Shown here: in pieces, positions 26,343 through 42,485 of the stretch
Position numbering within the stretch: position 1 is the first letter of the stretch
Layout of the letters: every line of letters starts with the position of its first letter
Origin: Cumulibacter manganitolerans
GTDB taxonomy: Bacteria; Actinomycetota; Actinomycetes; Mycobacteriales; Antricoccaceae
Assembly: GCF_009602465.1 (NCBI RefSeq)
Contig: NZ_WBKP01000017.1
Location: 1 to 63,200 of the forward strand
DNA length: 63,200 nucleotides
Direction: 5' to 3'
Made by a program: the position numbers and the translations under genes
Notes under the pieces: generated by a model
The model's database searches: none
What the model was told of the DNA's origin: nothing
What the model saw: the letters and a program-made list of their open reading frames with translations, nothing else

Positions 26343-27613
26343 CCGACGCGTGCGCCCTTGACCTGCCGCTTGCCGCGCCGGACGACGACGAGACCGCCGG
26401 CGAGGAGGTCCTCGCGGCGCAGCACCGCCTCGGGATCGGTGACCCGAGCGTTGTTGACGTACGCGCCGCCCTCCTTGATCGCGCGCCGCGCGTCCCCGAG
26501 GCCCGAGGCCAGGCCGGTGTCGCGCATCAGCTGCGCGACGGACGGCAGCGCGCCGTCGTCGGCCACCACCTCGGTGATGCCGGCTTCCTGCAGCGAGGCC
26601 TCCAGGACGCGGCCCTCCAGCTCGCCGAGGTCGCCGCGCCCGAACAGGGCCCGTCCGGCGAGATCGGCCGCGGCCCGCTCCTCGGCCCCGTGCACCAGCT
26701 CCGTCAGCTCGTCGGCCAGGGCCCGCTGCGGGATGCGCAGCTGCGGCTTCTCGGCTCCCTCCGCGATCAGCGCCTCGATCTCCTCGCGGGGACGCAGGCT
26801 GAACGCCTTCAGCCAGCCTGCGATGTCCCGGTCGTCGGCGCCGAGCCAGAACTGGTGGAAGGCGTACGGCGAGAACATCTCCGGGTCCAGCCAGACCGCA
26901 CCACCGGCGGTCTTGCCGAACTTCGTGCCGTCGGCCTTGGTGATGAGCTTGGTCGCGATCGCGTGCACGGGGGTGCCCTCGACCCGCCGGATCAGGTCGA
27001 CGCCGGCGGTGAGGTTCCCCCACTGGTCCGAGCCGCCGGTCTGCAGGGTGCAGCCGTAGCGGCGGTACAGCTCGAGGTAGTCCAGCCCTTGCAGGATCTG
27101 GTAGCTGAACTCGGTGTAGCTGATACCGGCGTCTGAGCTCAACCGGGCACTGACCGCCTCCTTCGCGATCATCTTGTTCACCCGGAAGTGCTTGCCGATG
27201 TCCCGCAGGAAGTCGATCGCCGACATCGGGCCGGTCCAGTCGAGGTTGTTCACCATGACCGCCGCGTTGTCGCCGTCGAAGTCGAGGAAGCGCGCGACCT
27301 GGCGCTGCAGGCGCTCCACCCACTCGGCGACGACCTCCTTCGGGTTCAGCTGGCGCTCCGACGTCCGGCCACCGGGGTCGCCGATCAGGCCGGTCGAGCC
27401 ACCGACCAGGCCGAGCGGACGGTGCCCGGCCAGCTGGAACCGCTTCAGCGTGATCAGCTGCAGCAGATTCCCGTGGTGCAGGCTGGGCGCCGTCGGGTCG
27501 AAGCCCACGTAGACGGTGATCGGGCCCTCGTCCATCGCGGCGCGCAACGCGTCGATGTCGGTGGTGTCGGCGATGAGGTCTCGCCAGGCCAGGTCGTCCA
27601 GCAGGTGGGTCAC
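26339..27613 (-). CDS. tyrS: Tyrosyl-tRNA synthetase
   Basis: 424-residue class I synthetase. The HIGH motif appears as HHGN (PTAPSLHHGNLLQ), the KMSKS loop as KFGKT, and tyrosine-binding residues are in the DQWGN segment. A C-terminal S4 domain (ASGLGDARRAIKEGGAYVNN) is present. Normal length for the bacterial short-HIGH-variant TyrRS. No T-box or other leader is evident in the 62-bp gap to mpg. In related genomes tyrS also borders rRNA operons. Confidence 0.97.
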   Translation of the reverse strand: MTHLLDDLAWRDLIADTTDIDALRAAMDEGPITVYVGFDPTAPSLHHGNLLQLITLKRFQLAGHRPLGLVGGSTGLIGDPGGRTSERQLNPKEVVAEWVERLQRQVARFLDFDGDNAAVMVNNLDWTGPMSAIDFLRDIGKHFRVNKMIAKEAVSARLSSDAGISYTEFSYQILQGLDYLELYRRYGCTLQTGGSDQWGNLTAGVDLIRRVEGTPVHAIATKLITKADGTKFGKTAGGAVWLDPEMFSPYAFHQFWLGADDRDIAGWLKAFSLRPREEIEALIAEGAEKPQLRIPQRALADELTELVHGAEERAAADLAGRALFGRGDLGELEGRVLEASLQEAGITEVVADDGALPSVAQLMRDTGLASGLGDARRAIKEGGAYVNNARVTDPEAVLRREDLLAGGLVVVRRGKRQVKGARVG

Positions 27614-27675
27614 GGTCTTCCTCGCGTAGTCGCAGCGGTGCTTGTGCAGTCGCCAAGTCTAGGGCCTGCTCACGC

Positions 27676-28287
27676 TCACCCCTCGCTCAGCAAGGCCCTC
27701 GGGCTGCGCTTGTACGCGGACACCGATCGCTCGCCCGCGGCCCAGTACCGCCACGGCGTGTCCGCCGCGAGCCGCACGCCGACCCGGGGACCCGAGCTCA
27801 CCTCGAACCGGTACCCGTCGTCGTACAGCCGGATCCGAGCGGATGGCTTGCAGAGGTCGGATCCGCCGTCGACGAGGCTCAGCCCCAGAGCCTGCGTGAG
27901 GCACCCCGGGCCGCGGGCCAGCAGGTGGTCGCTGCTCGGCCGCCCCCGGCGCGAGCGGGCCAGGGCGACGCCGTCCACGACGTTGCCCGCGCGCAGCAGG
28001 ACTCCCCCGCTGCGGCCCTCCAGGTGGCTCACCACGTTGGCGCAGTGATGCATGCCGTACGAGAAGTACACGTAGAGGTGCCCCGGCTCCCCGAACATCA
28101 CCTCGTTGCGGGGCGTGCGGCCGCGGTACGTGTGCGAGGCGGGATCCTCATCGCTGTACGCCTCGACCTCGGTCAGCCGCACGGCCACCCGCTCCGGCCC
28201 GTCCCCGACGACGAGCAGCCTGCCGATCAGCTCGGGGGCGACCACCTGCGGCGGCCGGGCGAACAGCTCCCTGTCCAGGGCCCGCAT
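27676..28287 (-). CDS. mpg: 3-methyladenine DNA glycosylase (AAG/MPG family)
   Basis: 203-residue monofunctional glycosylase that removes alkylated purines. The family core is clear: APELIGRLLV, the catalytic Glu in LTEVEAY, SHTYRGRTPRNEVMFG, LYVYFSYGMHHCANVV (with the intercalating Tyr region) and GPGCLTQALG. The ATG overlaps the argH stop by one base (TGATG), so it is the last member of the arginine operon transcript. Same argH-side context as in mycobacteria, though closer. Confidence 0.94.
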   Translation of the reverse strand: MRALDRELFARPPQVVAPELIGRLLVVGDGPERVAVRLTEVEAYSDEDPASHTYRGRTPRNEVMFGEPGHLYVYFSYGMHHCANVVSHLEGRSGGVLLRAGNVVDGVALARSRRGRPSSDHLLARGPGCLTQALGLSLVDGGSDLCKPSARIRLYDDGYRFEVSSGPRVGVRLAADTPWRYWAAGERSVSAYKRSPRALLSEG

Positions 28288-29708
28288 CAGCCGGACGGCG
28301 CCAGCCACGCGCTCTGCTCGGCCAGCGCGGACTTGATGTTCTCGATCTGCGTCAGCACGGCCGACGGCGCGGTGCCGCCGTGGGTCGAGCGGGAGGCCAG
28401 CGCGCCGTCGACGGTGAGCACGTCGAGGACGTCGGGGGTGAGTCGCGCGTCGACCGCGGCGAGGTCGGCGGCGCTCAGGTCGTACAGCTCGCACCCGCGC
28501 TCGTCGCACTCACGCACGGCGGCACCGCTGACCTCGTGCGCCTCGCGGAACGGCACGCCCTGGCGCACCAGCCATTCGGCGATGTCCGTCGCCAGCGCGT
28601 GTCCCGCGCCGGCACCGCGCGAGACGTTGTCGGCGTTGACCTTCATCGTCGCGATCATGCCGCTGACGGCCGGCAGCAGCATCTGCAGCTGCTCGACGGA
28701 GTCGAAGGTGCATTCCTTGTCCTCCTGCAGATCCCGGTCGTACGCCAACGGCAACGCCTTCAGCGTCGTCAGGAGCGACATCAGGTTGCCGATGAACCGC
28801 CCGGACTTGCCGCGGGCCAGCTCGCCGATGTCGGGGTTCTTCTTCTGCGGCATGATCGAGGACCCGGTCGCCCACGAGTCGTGCAGCGTCACCCAGCCGA
28901 ACTCCGTCGTGGTCCACAGCACCACCTCCTCGCCGATCCGCGAGAGATGGACGCCGATCAGCGCCGCGGCGAACAGGAACTCCGCGACGTAGTCCCGGTC
29001 GGAGACGGCGTCGATCGAGTTGTCGGCCGGCCGGTCGAAGCCCAGATCCTGCGCGACGGCCACCGGGTCGAGCGCCAACGACGACCCCGCCAGCGCGCCG
29101 GCGCCCAGCGGGCTGACGGCCGCGCGTCGATCCCAGTCACGCAAGCGATCGACGTCGCGCGCGAACGCGTGCACGTGCGCGAGCAGCTGATGGGAGAACA
29201 GGATCGGCTGCGCGTGCTGCAGGTGCGTCATGCCGGGCGCGACGACGTCGCGGTACTCCTCGGCCTTGGCCAGCAGCGACTTCTGCAGCTCGATCAGCGC
29301 GGCGACGATCGTGCGCACGTTGTCGCGCAGGTAGAGCCGAAGGTCGGTGGCCACCTGGTCGTTGCGGCTGCGTCCGGCGCGCAGCTTGCCACCGAGCGTG
29401 CCGAGCCGTTCGATCAGCCCACGCTCGAGCGCGGTGTGCACGTCCTCGTCGGCCTCGGTGCCCTGGAAGGAGCCGCTCTCGACGTCCTTCTCGAGCTCGT
29501 CGAGGGCGGCCAGCATCTTGTCCAGCTCGTCGTCGTCGAGCAGCCCCGCATTCGCCAGCACACGGGCGTGTGCGCGCGACCCTTGCAGGTCGTACTTCGC
29601 CAGCCTCCAGTCGAAGTGGACCGACAGCGAAAGCGCCGTCATCTCTGGTGAGGGGCCGGACGAGAAGCGACCGCCCCACAGGCGGGTGGCCTGCTCGTTC
29701 TGCTCCAT
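28287..29708 (-). CDS. argH: Argininosuccinate lyase
   Basis: 473-residue fumarase-superfamily enzyme, last step of arginine synthesis. Signature GSSIMPQKKNPD is present with the catalytic Ser loop. N-terminus LWGGRFSSGPSPEM is typical. I place the start at 29708 because ACAGGAG is 6 bp upstream; an in-frame ATG at 29723 has no such site. argH follows argR directly: argG, which lies between them in M. tuberculosis, is absent. Confidence 0.96.
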   Translation of the reverse strand: MEQNEQATRLWGGRFSSGPSPEMTALSLSVHFDWRLAKYDLQGSRAHARVLANAGLLDDDELDKMLAALDELEKDVESGSFQGTEADEDVHTALERGLIERLGTLGGKLRAGRSRNDQVATDLRLYLRDNVRTIVAALIELQKSLLAKAEEYRDVVAPGMTHLQHAQPILFSHQLLAHVHAFARDVDRLRDWDRRAAVSPLGAGALAGSSLALDPVAVAQDLGFDRPADNSIDAVSDRDYVAEFLFAAALIGVHLSRIGEEVVLWTTTEFGWVTLHDSWATGSSIMPQKKNPDIGELARGKSGRFIGNLMSLLTTLKALPLAYDRDLQEDKECTFDSVEQLQMLLPAVSGMIATMKVNADNVSRGAGAGHALATDIAEWLVRQGVPFREAHEVSGAAVRECDERGCELYDLSAADLAAVDARLTPDVLDVLTVDGALASRSTHGGTAPSAVLTQIENIKSALAEQSAWLAPSG

Positions 29709-29738
29709 GGAATCTCCTGTCATGTCTGTGGACGCGGG

Positions 29739-32300
<2,562 letters not shown>

Positions 32301-32301
<1 letters not shown>

Positions 32302-33217
32302 CAGCTGCTCTCCTTGCCGGTCGTCAGTTCGCTGTCGTGGTCGGCATCCGGGCGAACCATCGTGCCGTTGCCCTCGTTGGTGAAGATCTCCAGAAGCACC
32401 GAGTGCGGCTGCCTGCCGTCGATGATCGAGGCGCGCGGGACGCCGCCCTTGACGGCTCGCAGGCACGCCTCCATCTTCGGGATCATGCCCGCCTCGAGGC
32501 TCGGCAGCAGCGCCTCGAGCTCGCTGACCCCGATCTCGCTGCGCAGCGAGCCCTTGTCGGGCCAGGCCATGTACAGGCCCTCGACGTCGGTGAGCACGAC
32601 CAGCTTCCGGGCGCCGAGCGCCTCGGCGAGGGCTCCGGCGGCAGTGTCGGCGTTCAGGTTGTGGATGACGCCGTCCGCGTCGGGCGCGACCGTCGACACG
32701 ACGGGGATGCGGCCCGCGTCGATCAGGTCGAGGATCGCCGACGGGTTGATCTTGGCGACATCGCCGACCTGCCCGACGTCGACCTGCTCGCCGTCGACCG
32801 TCGCGCTGCGGCGGACGGCGGTGAACAGGTGCGCGTCCTCACCGGACATGCCGACCGCGTGCGGGCCGTGCTCGTTGAGCAGCCCGACGAGCTCGCGCTG
32901 GACCTGGCCCACCAGCACCATCCGCACGACGTCCATGGACTCCGCCGTGGTCACCCGCAGGCCGCCGCGGAACTCGGACTCGATCCCGAACCTGTCGAGC
33001 ATCGCGCTGATCTGCGGGCCGCCGCCGTGCACCACGACCGGCCGGATGCCGACGGCGCGCAGGAACACCATGTCCTCGGCGAAGGCGCGCTTGAGCGCGT
33101 CGTTGGTCATCGCGTTCCCGCCGTACTTGACCACGACGACCTTGTCGCGAAACTCCGTCAGCCACGGCAGGGCCTCGATCAGCACGGCCGCCTTGTCCGC
33201 TGCGCTTGCGATGTCGC

Positions 33218-33221
<4 letters not shown>
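32301..33221 (-). CDS. argB: Acetylglutamate kinase
   Basis: 306 residues. KYGGNAM nucleotide loop, VHGGGPQI acetylglutamate site, and the [14 protein letters not shown] segment are typical. N-terminal extension helix ([11 protein letters not shown]) is of the hexameric, arginine-inhibited type. ATGA overlap with argJ. Confidence 0.96.
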
Positions 33222-35466
<2,245 letters not shown>

Positions 35467-35505
35467 CTATGGGCGGGTTATCGTGCGCTACTCCCCCGCA
35501 GAACG

Positions 35506-38013
35506 TCAGGAGGAGACGAGCGGCGGTGCGATCTCCGACGGCGGCTCGGGGACGCCGGCGGTGATCACCGAGCCGTCCGCCCGGCGTCCGCCGATCATCG
35601 GCGACGTGCCGACCATCCCGTCGATGCGGTCGCCCTGCCCGTGCAGCTCGACGCGGACCGGCGCACCGGCGCAGACGCGGTAGCGCTGCCCGCGGACGCC
35701 GACCTCCACGTCGTCGCCGTCCACGCACAGCTCGAGGGCGTCCTGGCGCAGCGTGACCTCGAGCCGGTTGCCGTGCAGCATCACCCGGAAGCGCAGTGAC
35801 TCCCAGCCGAGCGGCAGCCGCGGGTCGAAGGTGATGTCGTCGGCGTAGTCGCGCATGCCGCCGAAGCCGTACACCAGCGCGCTCCACACGCCGCCGGTGG
35901 AGGCGACGTGGACGCCGTCGCTGGTGTTCCCGTGCAGGTCCGCCAGGTCGACGTACAGGCCCTTCAGGAAGTAGTCCAGGGCCATGTCGTGGTAGCCGAC
36001 CTCGGCGGCGATGATCGACTGCACGACCGCCGACAGGGTCGAGTCACCGGTGGTGATCGGGTCGTAGTACTCGAAGTCGGCCCGCTTCTGCTCCTGCGAG
36101 AACTGGTCGCCCTGCAGGAACAGCGCGAGGACGACGTCCGCCTGCTTGAGCACCTGGAAGCGGTAGATCACCAGCGGGTGGTAGTGCAGCAGCAACGGCT
36201 TGTTCTCCGGCGCGGTGGCCGCCAGGTCCCACAGCTCGCGGTCCAGGAAGTGCTCGTCCTGCGGGTGGATGCCCAGCGCGGTGTCGTACGGGATGCACAT
36301 CCGTTCGGCGGCCTCGTGCCACTCGCGCGGCTCGTCCTCGTCGAGCGCCAACCGCTCGACGAGCCGCTCGTAGGCCTCCGGGTCGGTGGCCTGGATGGCC
36401 TCGACCTGCAGGGCCGCCTGCTCGAGGTTGAAGCGGGCCATGACGTTGGTGAACAGGTTGTTGTTCACCACGGTCGTGTACTCGTCCGGTCCGGTGACTC
36501 CGTGGATGTGGAAGCTGCGCTGGCCGTTGTTGCGCCAGAAGCCGAGATCCGCGAACATCCGCGCGGTCTCGACCAGCATGTCGACGCCCTGCCGCACGAG
36601 GAAGTCGGCGTCGCCGGTGGCCCAGCCGTACTTCACCAGCGCATAGGCGATGTCGGCGTCGATGTGGTACTGCGCGGTGCCGGCCGCGTAGTACGCCGAC
36701 GCCTCCTCGCCGTTGATGGTGCGCCACGGGTACAGCGCGCCGCGCTGGGAGAGCTCGTCGGCGCGCTCGCGCGCCGCCGGCAGCATGGTGCTGCGGAACC
36801 GCAGCAGGTTGCGCGCCAGGTGCGGGGCGGTGTACGTCAGGAACGGCATCACGTAGACCTCGGTGTCCCAGAAGTAGTGGCCCTCGTAGCCGGAGCCGGA
36901 CACCCCCTTCGCCGCGACGCCGAGCTGGTCGGCCCGCGCGCTCGCCTGCGCGAGCTGGAAGAGATTCCACCGGACCGCCTGCTGGATCTCCGGGCGCCCG
37001 CCGATCTCGACGTCCGAGTTCTTCCAGAACTCGTCGAGCCACTCGCGCTGCTCCACCTGGAAGCTCTCGACCCCGTGGTCGCGGACCCGGTCCAGCGTGC
37101 GGCGCACGCGATCGACCAGCTCGCGCACCGGCGCGCCGCGGGACGTGTGGTACGCCGCCACCTTGGTGATCGTGATGGGCCGGCCCTCGTGCGCGTGCAC
37201 GCGGTACACCTTCTTCGCGTGGTCCGCGCCGCTGGAGTTGAGCTCCTCGTACGCGTTGTCGGTGACGATCGAGTGGTCGGCGCCGACCGCGAGCGTCATC
37301 CCGGAGTTCGCGGTGCGGTACCCGAGGATCATCCGCCGGTCGGAGTACCAGTCGAGCTGCGGCTCGAGCACCCGGCCCTCGAACTTCGAGGCGCGGCGCG
37401 GGTCGAAGCCCCGCCCCATCGCGTGCGAGCCGCGCACGTCGTACTCGTCCTTGCCGTCCTGCCGGTTGAGGATCTGCGACGACACCACGATGGGCGCGTC
37501 ACCCTCGAGCATCGTGATCTCGATCGACATGATCGCCAGGTGACGTTGGGTGAAGGACACCATGCGCGTCGACTTGACCTGGACCCGCTTGCCGGCCGGG
37601 GTGCGCCACTGGATCGTGCGGCGCAGCACGCCCTCGCGGAAGTCGAGGACGCGTTCGTAGTGCTCGAGGTCGGCCGAGCTCAGCAGCAGCGGCTCGTCGT
37701 CGACGTACAGCTTCATGACCTTCGCGTCGGGCGCGTTGACGATGGTCTGGCCGGTGCGGGCGAACCCGTAGGCCTCCTCGGCGTGCCGGATCGCCCACGT
37801 CTCGTGGAATCCGTTGACGAAGGTGCCGTGCGCGTACGCGTCGCGGCCCTCCTCGGAGTTGCCGCGCATGCCGAGGTAGCCGTTGCCGACGGCGAAGATG
37901 GTCTCGGTCCGGCCCTCGTCGGACGGGTCGTAGGCGACCTCGCGCAGCGCCCACTCGTCGACGGGGAAGCGGTTGCGGTCCATGGGGTCGGTGAACGGCA
38001 TGGAGGTGCTCAC
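35506..38013 (-). CDS. Glycoside hydrolase family 65 protein (trehalose/maltose-type hydrolase or phosphorylase)
   Basis: 835 residues covering the GH65 layout: N-terminal beta-sandwich, helical linker, (alpha/alpha)6 barrel and C-terminal beta domain. GNGYLGMRGN, FWDTEVYVMPF and the catalytic acid Glu in HIHGVTGPDEYT are clear. Phosphorylase or hydrolase cannot be decided from sequence by eye. It is coupled (GTGA) to the HAD gene upstream; such pairs degrade disaccharides via beta-glucose 1-phosphate. A similar adjacent pair exists in M. tuberculosis (Rv3400-Rv3401) at another place. Insertion between argC and pheT breaks the usual order. Confidence 0.9.
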   Translation of the reverse strand: MSTSMPFTDPMDRNRFPVDEWALREVAYDPSDEGRTETIFAVGNGYLGMRGNSEEGRDAYAHGTFVNGFHETWAIRHAEEAYGFARTGQTIVNAPDAKVMKLYVDDEPLLLSSADLEHYERVLDFREGVLRRTIQWRTPAGKRVQVKSTRMVSFTQRHLAIMSIEITMLEGDAPIVVSSQILNRQDGKDEYDVRGSHAMGRGFDPRRASKFEGRVLEPQLDWYSDRRMILGYRTANSGMTLAVGADHSIVTDNAYEELNSSGADHAKKVYRVHAHEGRPITITKVAAYHTSRGAPVRELVDRVRRTLDRVRDHGVESFQVEQREWLDEFWKNSDVEIGGRPEIQQAVRWNLFQLAQASARADQLGVAAKGVSGSGYEGHYFWDTEVYVMPFLTYTAPHLARNLLRFRSTMLPAARERADELSQRGALYPWRTINGEEASAYYAAGTAQYHIDADIAYALVKYGWATGDADFLVRQGVDMLVETARMFADLGFWRNNGQRSFHIHGVTGPDEYTTVVNNNLFTNVMARFNLEQAALQVEAIQATDPEAYERLVERLALDEDEPREWHEAAERMCIPYDTALGIHPQDEHFLDRELWDLAATAPENKPLLLHYHPLVIYRFQVLKQADVVLALFLQGDQFSQEQKRADFEYYDPITTGDSTLSAVVQSIIAAEVGYHDMALDYFLKGLYVDLADLHGNTSDGVHVASTGGVWSALVYGFGGMRDYADDITFDPRLPLGWESLRFRVMLHGNRLEVTLRQDALELCVDGDDVEVGVRGQRYRVCAGAPVRVELHGQGDRIDGMVGTSPMIGGRRADGSVITAGVPEPPSEIAPPLVSS

Positions 38014-38732
38014 GCGATCAGCTCCTCGAGGTCGTGCACGACCCGGTCGGCGCCGGCGGCGGCCAGCGCCTCGGCGCCGGCGCCGCGATCGACGCCCACG
38101 ACGAGCCCGAAGCCGCCCGCGCGGCCGGCCGCGACGCCGGAGACGGCGTCCTCGAGGACGACGCTGAGCGCCGCGGTGGTGCCGGCCTTGCGGGCGGCGT
38201 ACTCGAAGGTGTCGGGTGCGGGCTTGCCGGGCAGGCCCTGCTCGGCCGCCACCGCGCCGTCGACGACGAACGCGAACCGGTCGAGCATCCCGGCGGCGCG
38301 CAGCACGTTGGGCGCGTTCCGCGAGGAGGAGACCACCGCCAGCACGATGTCCTTGCTTGCCAGGTGATCCAGCAGCGCGACCGAGCCCGGGTAGGCGCGG
38401 ACGCCGTCCCGCTCGAGGATCTCGGTGAACAGCGCATCCTTGAGGTTGCCGAGCCCGCTGACGGTGTCCACCGACGTGTCGTCGTGGCCGGCGCCCTCCG
38501 GCAGCGCGATGTCGCGCGAGGCCAGGAACGACCGCACACCGTCGTACCGCGGCTTGCCGTCGACGTACCGGAAGTAGTCGTCATCGGTGTACGGGCGATG
38601 CGCTCCCGGCTGTGCGGCGAGGAAGTCGGTGAACATCTGCGCCCAGGCGCGCATGTGGACCTCGGCGGTGGGCGTCACCACTCCGTCGAGATCGAACAGC
38701 GCTGCTCGGTATTGATCCCAATTCACCCGCAC
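38010..38732 (-). CDS. Beta-phosphoglucomutase-family HAD hydrolase
   Basis: 240 residues. Motif I LFDLDGVVTPT at about residues 12-22, motif II VSSSRN, Lys in GLPGKPAPDTFEYA and motif III VLEDAVSGVAAG. In partnership with GH65 it would convert beta-glucose 1-phosphate to glucose 6-phosphate, or dephosphorylate a sugar phosphate. GTG start at 38732; a second GTG at 38726 is equally possible. Confidence 0.88.
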   Translation of the reverse strand: MRVNWDQYRAALFDLDGVVTPTAEVHMRAWAQMFTDFLAAQPGAHRPYTDDDYFRYVDGKPRYDGVRSFLASRDIALPEGAGHDDTSVDTVSGLGNLKDALFTEILERDGVRAYPGSVALLDHLASKDIVLAVVSSSRNAPNVLRAAGMLDRFAFVVDGAVAAEQGLPGKPAPDTFEYAARKAGTTAALSVVLEDAVSGVAAGRAGGFGLVVGVDRGAGAEALAAAGADRVVHDLEELIA

Positions 38733-38805
38733 GATGCTAGTGGATTCGCAGGTCGCCCCGCGCGATCGCGAAAGTGAACTTCCTTTCGTACCGAATCGGG
38801 ACCGG

Positions 38806-41283
38806 CTACCGCAGGACGGCGCCGTGCCGATCGCGCACCGCCGCGATGACCGACTCGCGGACCGCGGTGATCTCGTCGCCGGACAGCGTGCGGTCGTCCG
38901 CGCGCATCGTCAGCGCGAACGCGAGGGACCGCTTCCCCGCGCCGACCTGCTCGCCGGTGTAGACGTCGAACAGCCGCACGCCCTCGAGCAGCTCCCCACC
39001 CGCCTCGCGCATGGTCCGCTCGACGTCCGCGACCGGCAGGGTCGCGTCGACGATGAAGGCGAGGTCCTGCACGGCCCGCGGGAACGGCGACACCCGCGGC
39101 GCGGTCGCGTCGGTACGGCGGGCGGCGATCAGCGCGTCGAGGTCGATCTCCGCGACGCTGGTGCGCCGCGGCAGCCCCAGCTCGTCGCAGACCTGCGGGT
39201 GCAGCTCGCCGGCGTAGCCGACGACCTCCCCGCTGCCGACCACGATCTCCGCGCAGCGACCGGGATGCCAGGGGGCGTGCTCGCCCTGCCGCACCGTGAC
39301 GTCGGTGCCGACGGCGCCCGCGACGCGGCGCACCGCCTCGATGGGCTCGCGCCAGGTCGGCTGCTCGCCCGGCGCGTACCAGGTGTCCGCCGAGCGGCCG
39401 GCGACGGCCACGGCGGCGTGCAGCCGCTCCTGCGGACGCGCCGACTCCAGGTCGGCGAGCTGCTCGGCGGTGGGCCGGATGCCGCGGTCGATGATCGGCG
39501 CCGCGGTGCGCGGTGTCTCGGGCTCGGTGAACACCACCCCGGTCTCGAAGGTGGCGACCAGGTCGACGCCGCGGCTGACGTTGCGTCGTACCGCGCTCAG
39601 CAGCCCCGGCAGAAGGGTGCTGCGCAGGGTGGCCTGGTCGGCGGCGATCGGGTTGGCGATGCGCACGGTGCGCCGGCGGACGTCGTCCGCGGGGACCCCG
39701 AGCCGGTCGAGGTCGCCGTCGTCCTGGAAGGACATCGACGGCGTCTCGACGAACCCGGCCGCCGCGAGCGCCCGGCCGGCCTGCCGCCGGGCGCGCTGCG
39801 TCGGGGTCAGGCCTCCGCCGGCCTGGGCGTGCGGCAGCCGCGACGGAATCTTGTCGTAGCCGTCGATGCGGGCCACCTCCTCCGCGACGCGGGTCGGCTC
39901 GACGAAGTCCGGCCGCCAGGACGGCGGGTGGACGACGAGCTCGTCCCCGTCGCCGGTGACCCGGCACCCGATTGCCTCGAGGCACTCCACGATGCGGGCG
40001 TCGGTGTAGTCGACGCCGATCAGCGCGCGCACCTTGCCGGGGCGGAACGCCAGCGGCGGCGGCAGCGCGGGATCGCCGACGCAGGCCATCGCGTCGTCGG
40101 CGGTGCCGCCGCCGTGCTCCAGCAGCAGGCTCGTCGCCAGGGCGCTCGCCCGCGCGGGAAGCGCCGGATCGACGTTGCGCTCGAAGCGCCGCCCGGCCTC
40201 GGACAGCAGCCCGTGGCGGCGCGCCGCCCGGCTGATCCGGCTCGGGTCGAAGTGCGCGGCCTCCAGGACGATGTCGGTCGTGGTGTCCGAGATCTCGGCG
40301 TACGCCGCGCCCATCACGCCGGCGATGCCCTGGATGCCGTTGCCGTCGGTGATCAGCAGGTCGTCGCGCGAGAGCACGCGGTCGACGCCGTCCAGGGTCG
40401 TGATCCGCTCGCCCTCGCGCGCGGCGCGGACCACGATCGGCTCGGCGAGCCGGGCGCGGTCGTAGGCGTGCAGCGGCTGCCCGAGCAGCAGCATGACGTA
40501 GTTGGTCACGTCGACGGCGAGGCTGATCGGGCGCATCCCGGACGCCGTGAGCCGGCGCGCCATCCAGTCGGGGGTGGGTGCGGCCGGGTCGAACCCGCGG
40601 ATGATCCGGGTGGTGAACAGGTCGCAGGCGGGGTCGTCGAGGCGCACCTCGAAGCCGGGGCCGCACGGCGCGGGCGCGACCGCGTCGGCGGGGTCGGTGA
40701 AGGGGACGCCGAGGGCCGCCGCGGCCTCGCGGGCGATGCCGCGCAGCGACAGCTGGTAGCCGCGGTCCGGCGTCGGCTCGGTCACCAGGACGACGTCGTG
40801 CAGCCCGAGGTAGTCGACCGCGTCGGCGCCCAGCGGGGCGTCCTCGGGCAGCACGAGGATGCCGTCGTGGTCCTCGCCGAGCCCCATCTCCAGCGGAGAG
40901 CAGATCATGCCGTCCGACACGTGCCCGTAGGTCTTGCGGGCCGCGATGTGGAAGCCGCCGGGCAGCACCGCGCCCGGAAGCGCCGCGACCACCTTGTCGC
41001 CGACGGCGAAGTTGCGCGCGCCGCAGACGATCCCGCGGGTCGCGGCCGGGTCGGTTCCGTCGTCGAAGCGCACCTGGCAGTACCGGATGGGCTTCTTGAA
41101 GCCGGTGAGCTCCTCGATGTCGACGACCTGGCCGACGTACAGCCCGTTGATGTCGGCCGGCCCGAGGCCGCCGACCTCGTCGACCTCGATCCCGGCGCCG
41201 GTCAGCAGGTCGGCGACCTCCTGCGGGGACTTCCCGCCGAGCGCCGGGACGAGCTCGGTCAGCCAGGCAAGCTGGACGCGCAT
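38806..41283 (-). CDS. pheT: Phenylalanyl-tRNA synthetase beta subunit
   Basis: 825 residues with the full domain series: EMAP-like tRNA-binding domain (about residues 40-150), B3/B4 editing domain, B5 DNA-binding-like domain, catalytic-like domain and C-terminal FDX-ACB domain (PFPRAVQDLAFIVD). Starts 4 bp after the pheS stop. Normal length. Confidence 0.96.
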   Translation of the reverse strand: MRVQLAWLTELVPALGGKSPQEVADLLTGAGIEVDEVGGLGPADINGLYVGQVVDIEELTGFKKPIRYCQVRFDDGTDPAATRGIVCGARNFAVGDKVVAALPGAVLPGGFHIAARKTYGHVSDGMICSPLEMGLGEDHDGILVLPEDAPLGADAVDYLGLHDVVLVTEPTPDRGYQLSLRGIAREAAAALGVPFTDPADAVAPAPCGPGFEVRLDDPACDLFTTRIIRGFDPAAPTPDWMARRLTASGMRPISLAVDVTNYVMLLLGQPLHAYDRARLAEPIVVRAAREGERITTLDGVDRVLSRDDLLITDGNGIQGIAGVMGAAYAEISDTTTDIVLEAAHFDPSRISRAARRHGLLSEAGRRFERNVDPALPARASALATSLLLEHGGGTADDAMACVGDPALPPPLAFRPGKVRALIGVDYTDARIVECLEAIGCRVTGDGDELVVHPPSWRPDFVEPTRVAEEVARIDGYDKIPSRLPHAQAGGGLTPTQRARRQAGRALAAAGFVETPSMSFQDDGDLDRLGVPADDVRRRTVRIANPIAADQATLRSTLLPGLLSAVRRNVSRGVDLVATFETGVVFTEPETPRTAAPIIDRGIRPTAEQLADLESARPQERLHAAVAVAGRSADTWYAPGEQPTWREPIEAVRRVAGAVGTDVTVRQGEHAPWHPGRCAEIVVGSGEVVGYAGELHPQVCDELGLPRRTSVAEIDLDALIAARRTDATAPRVSPFPRAVQDLAFIVDATLPVADVERTMREAGGELLEGVRLFDVYTGEQVGAGKRSLAFALTMRADDRTLSGDEITAVRESVIAAVRDRHGAVLR

Positions 41284-41287
41284 GTGA

Positions 41288-42463
<1,176 letters not shown>

Positions 42464-42485
42464 TCACCGCTCGTGGTGGTCGCGG

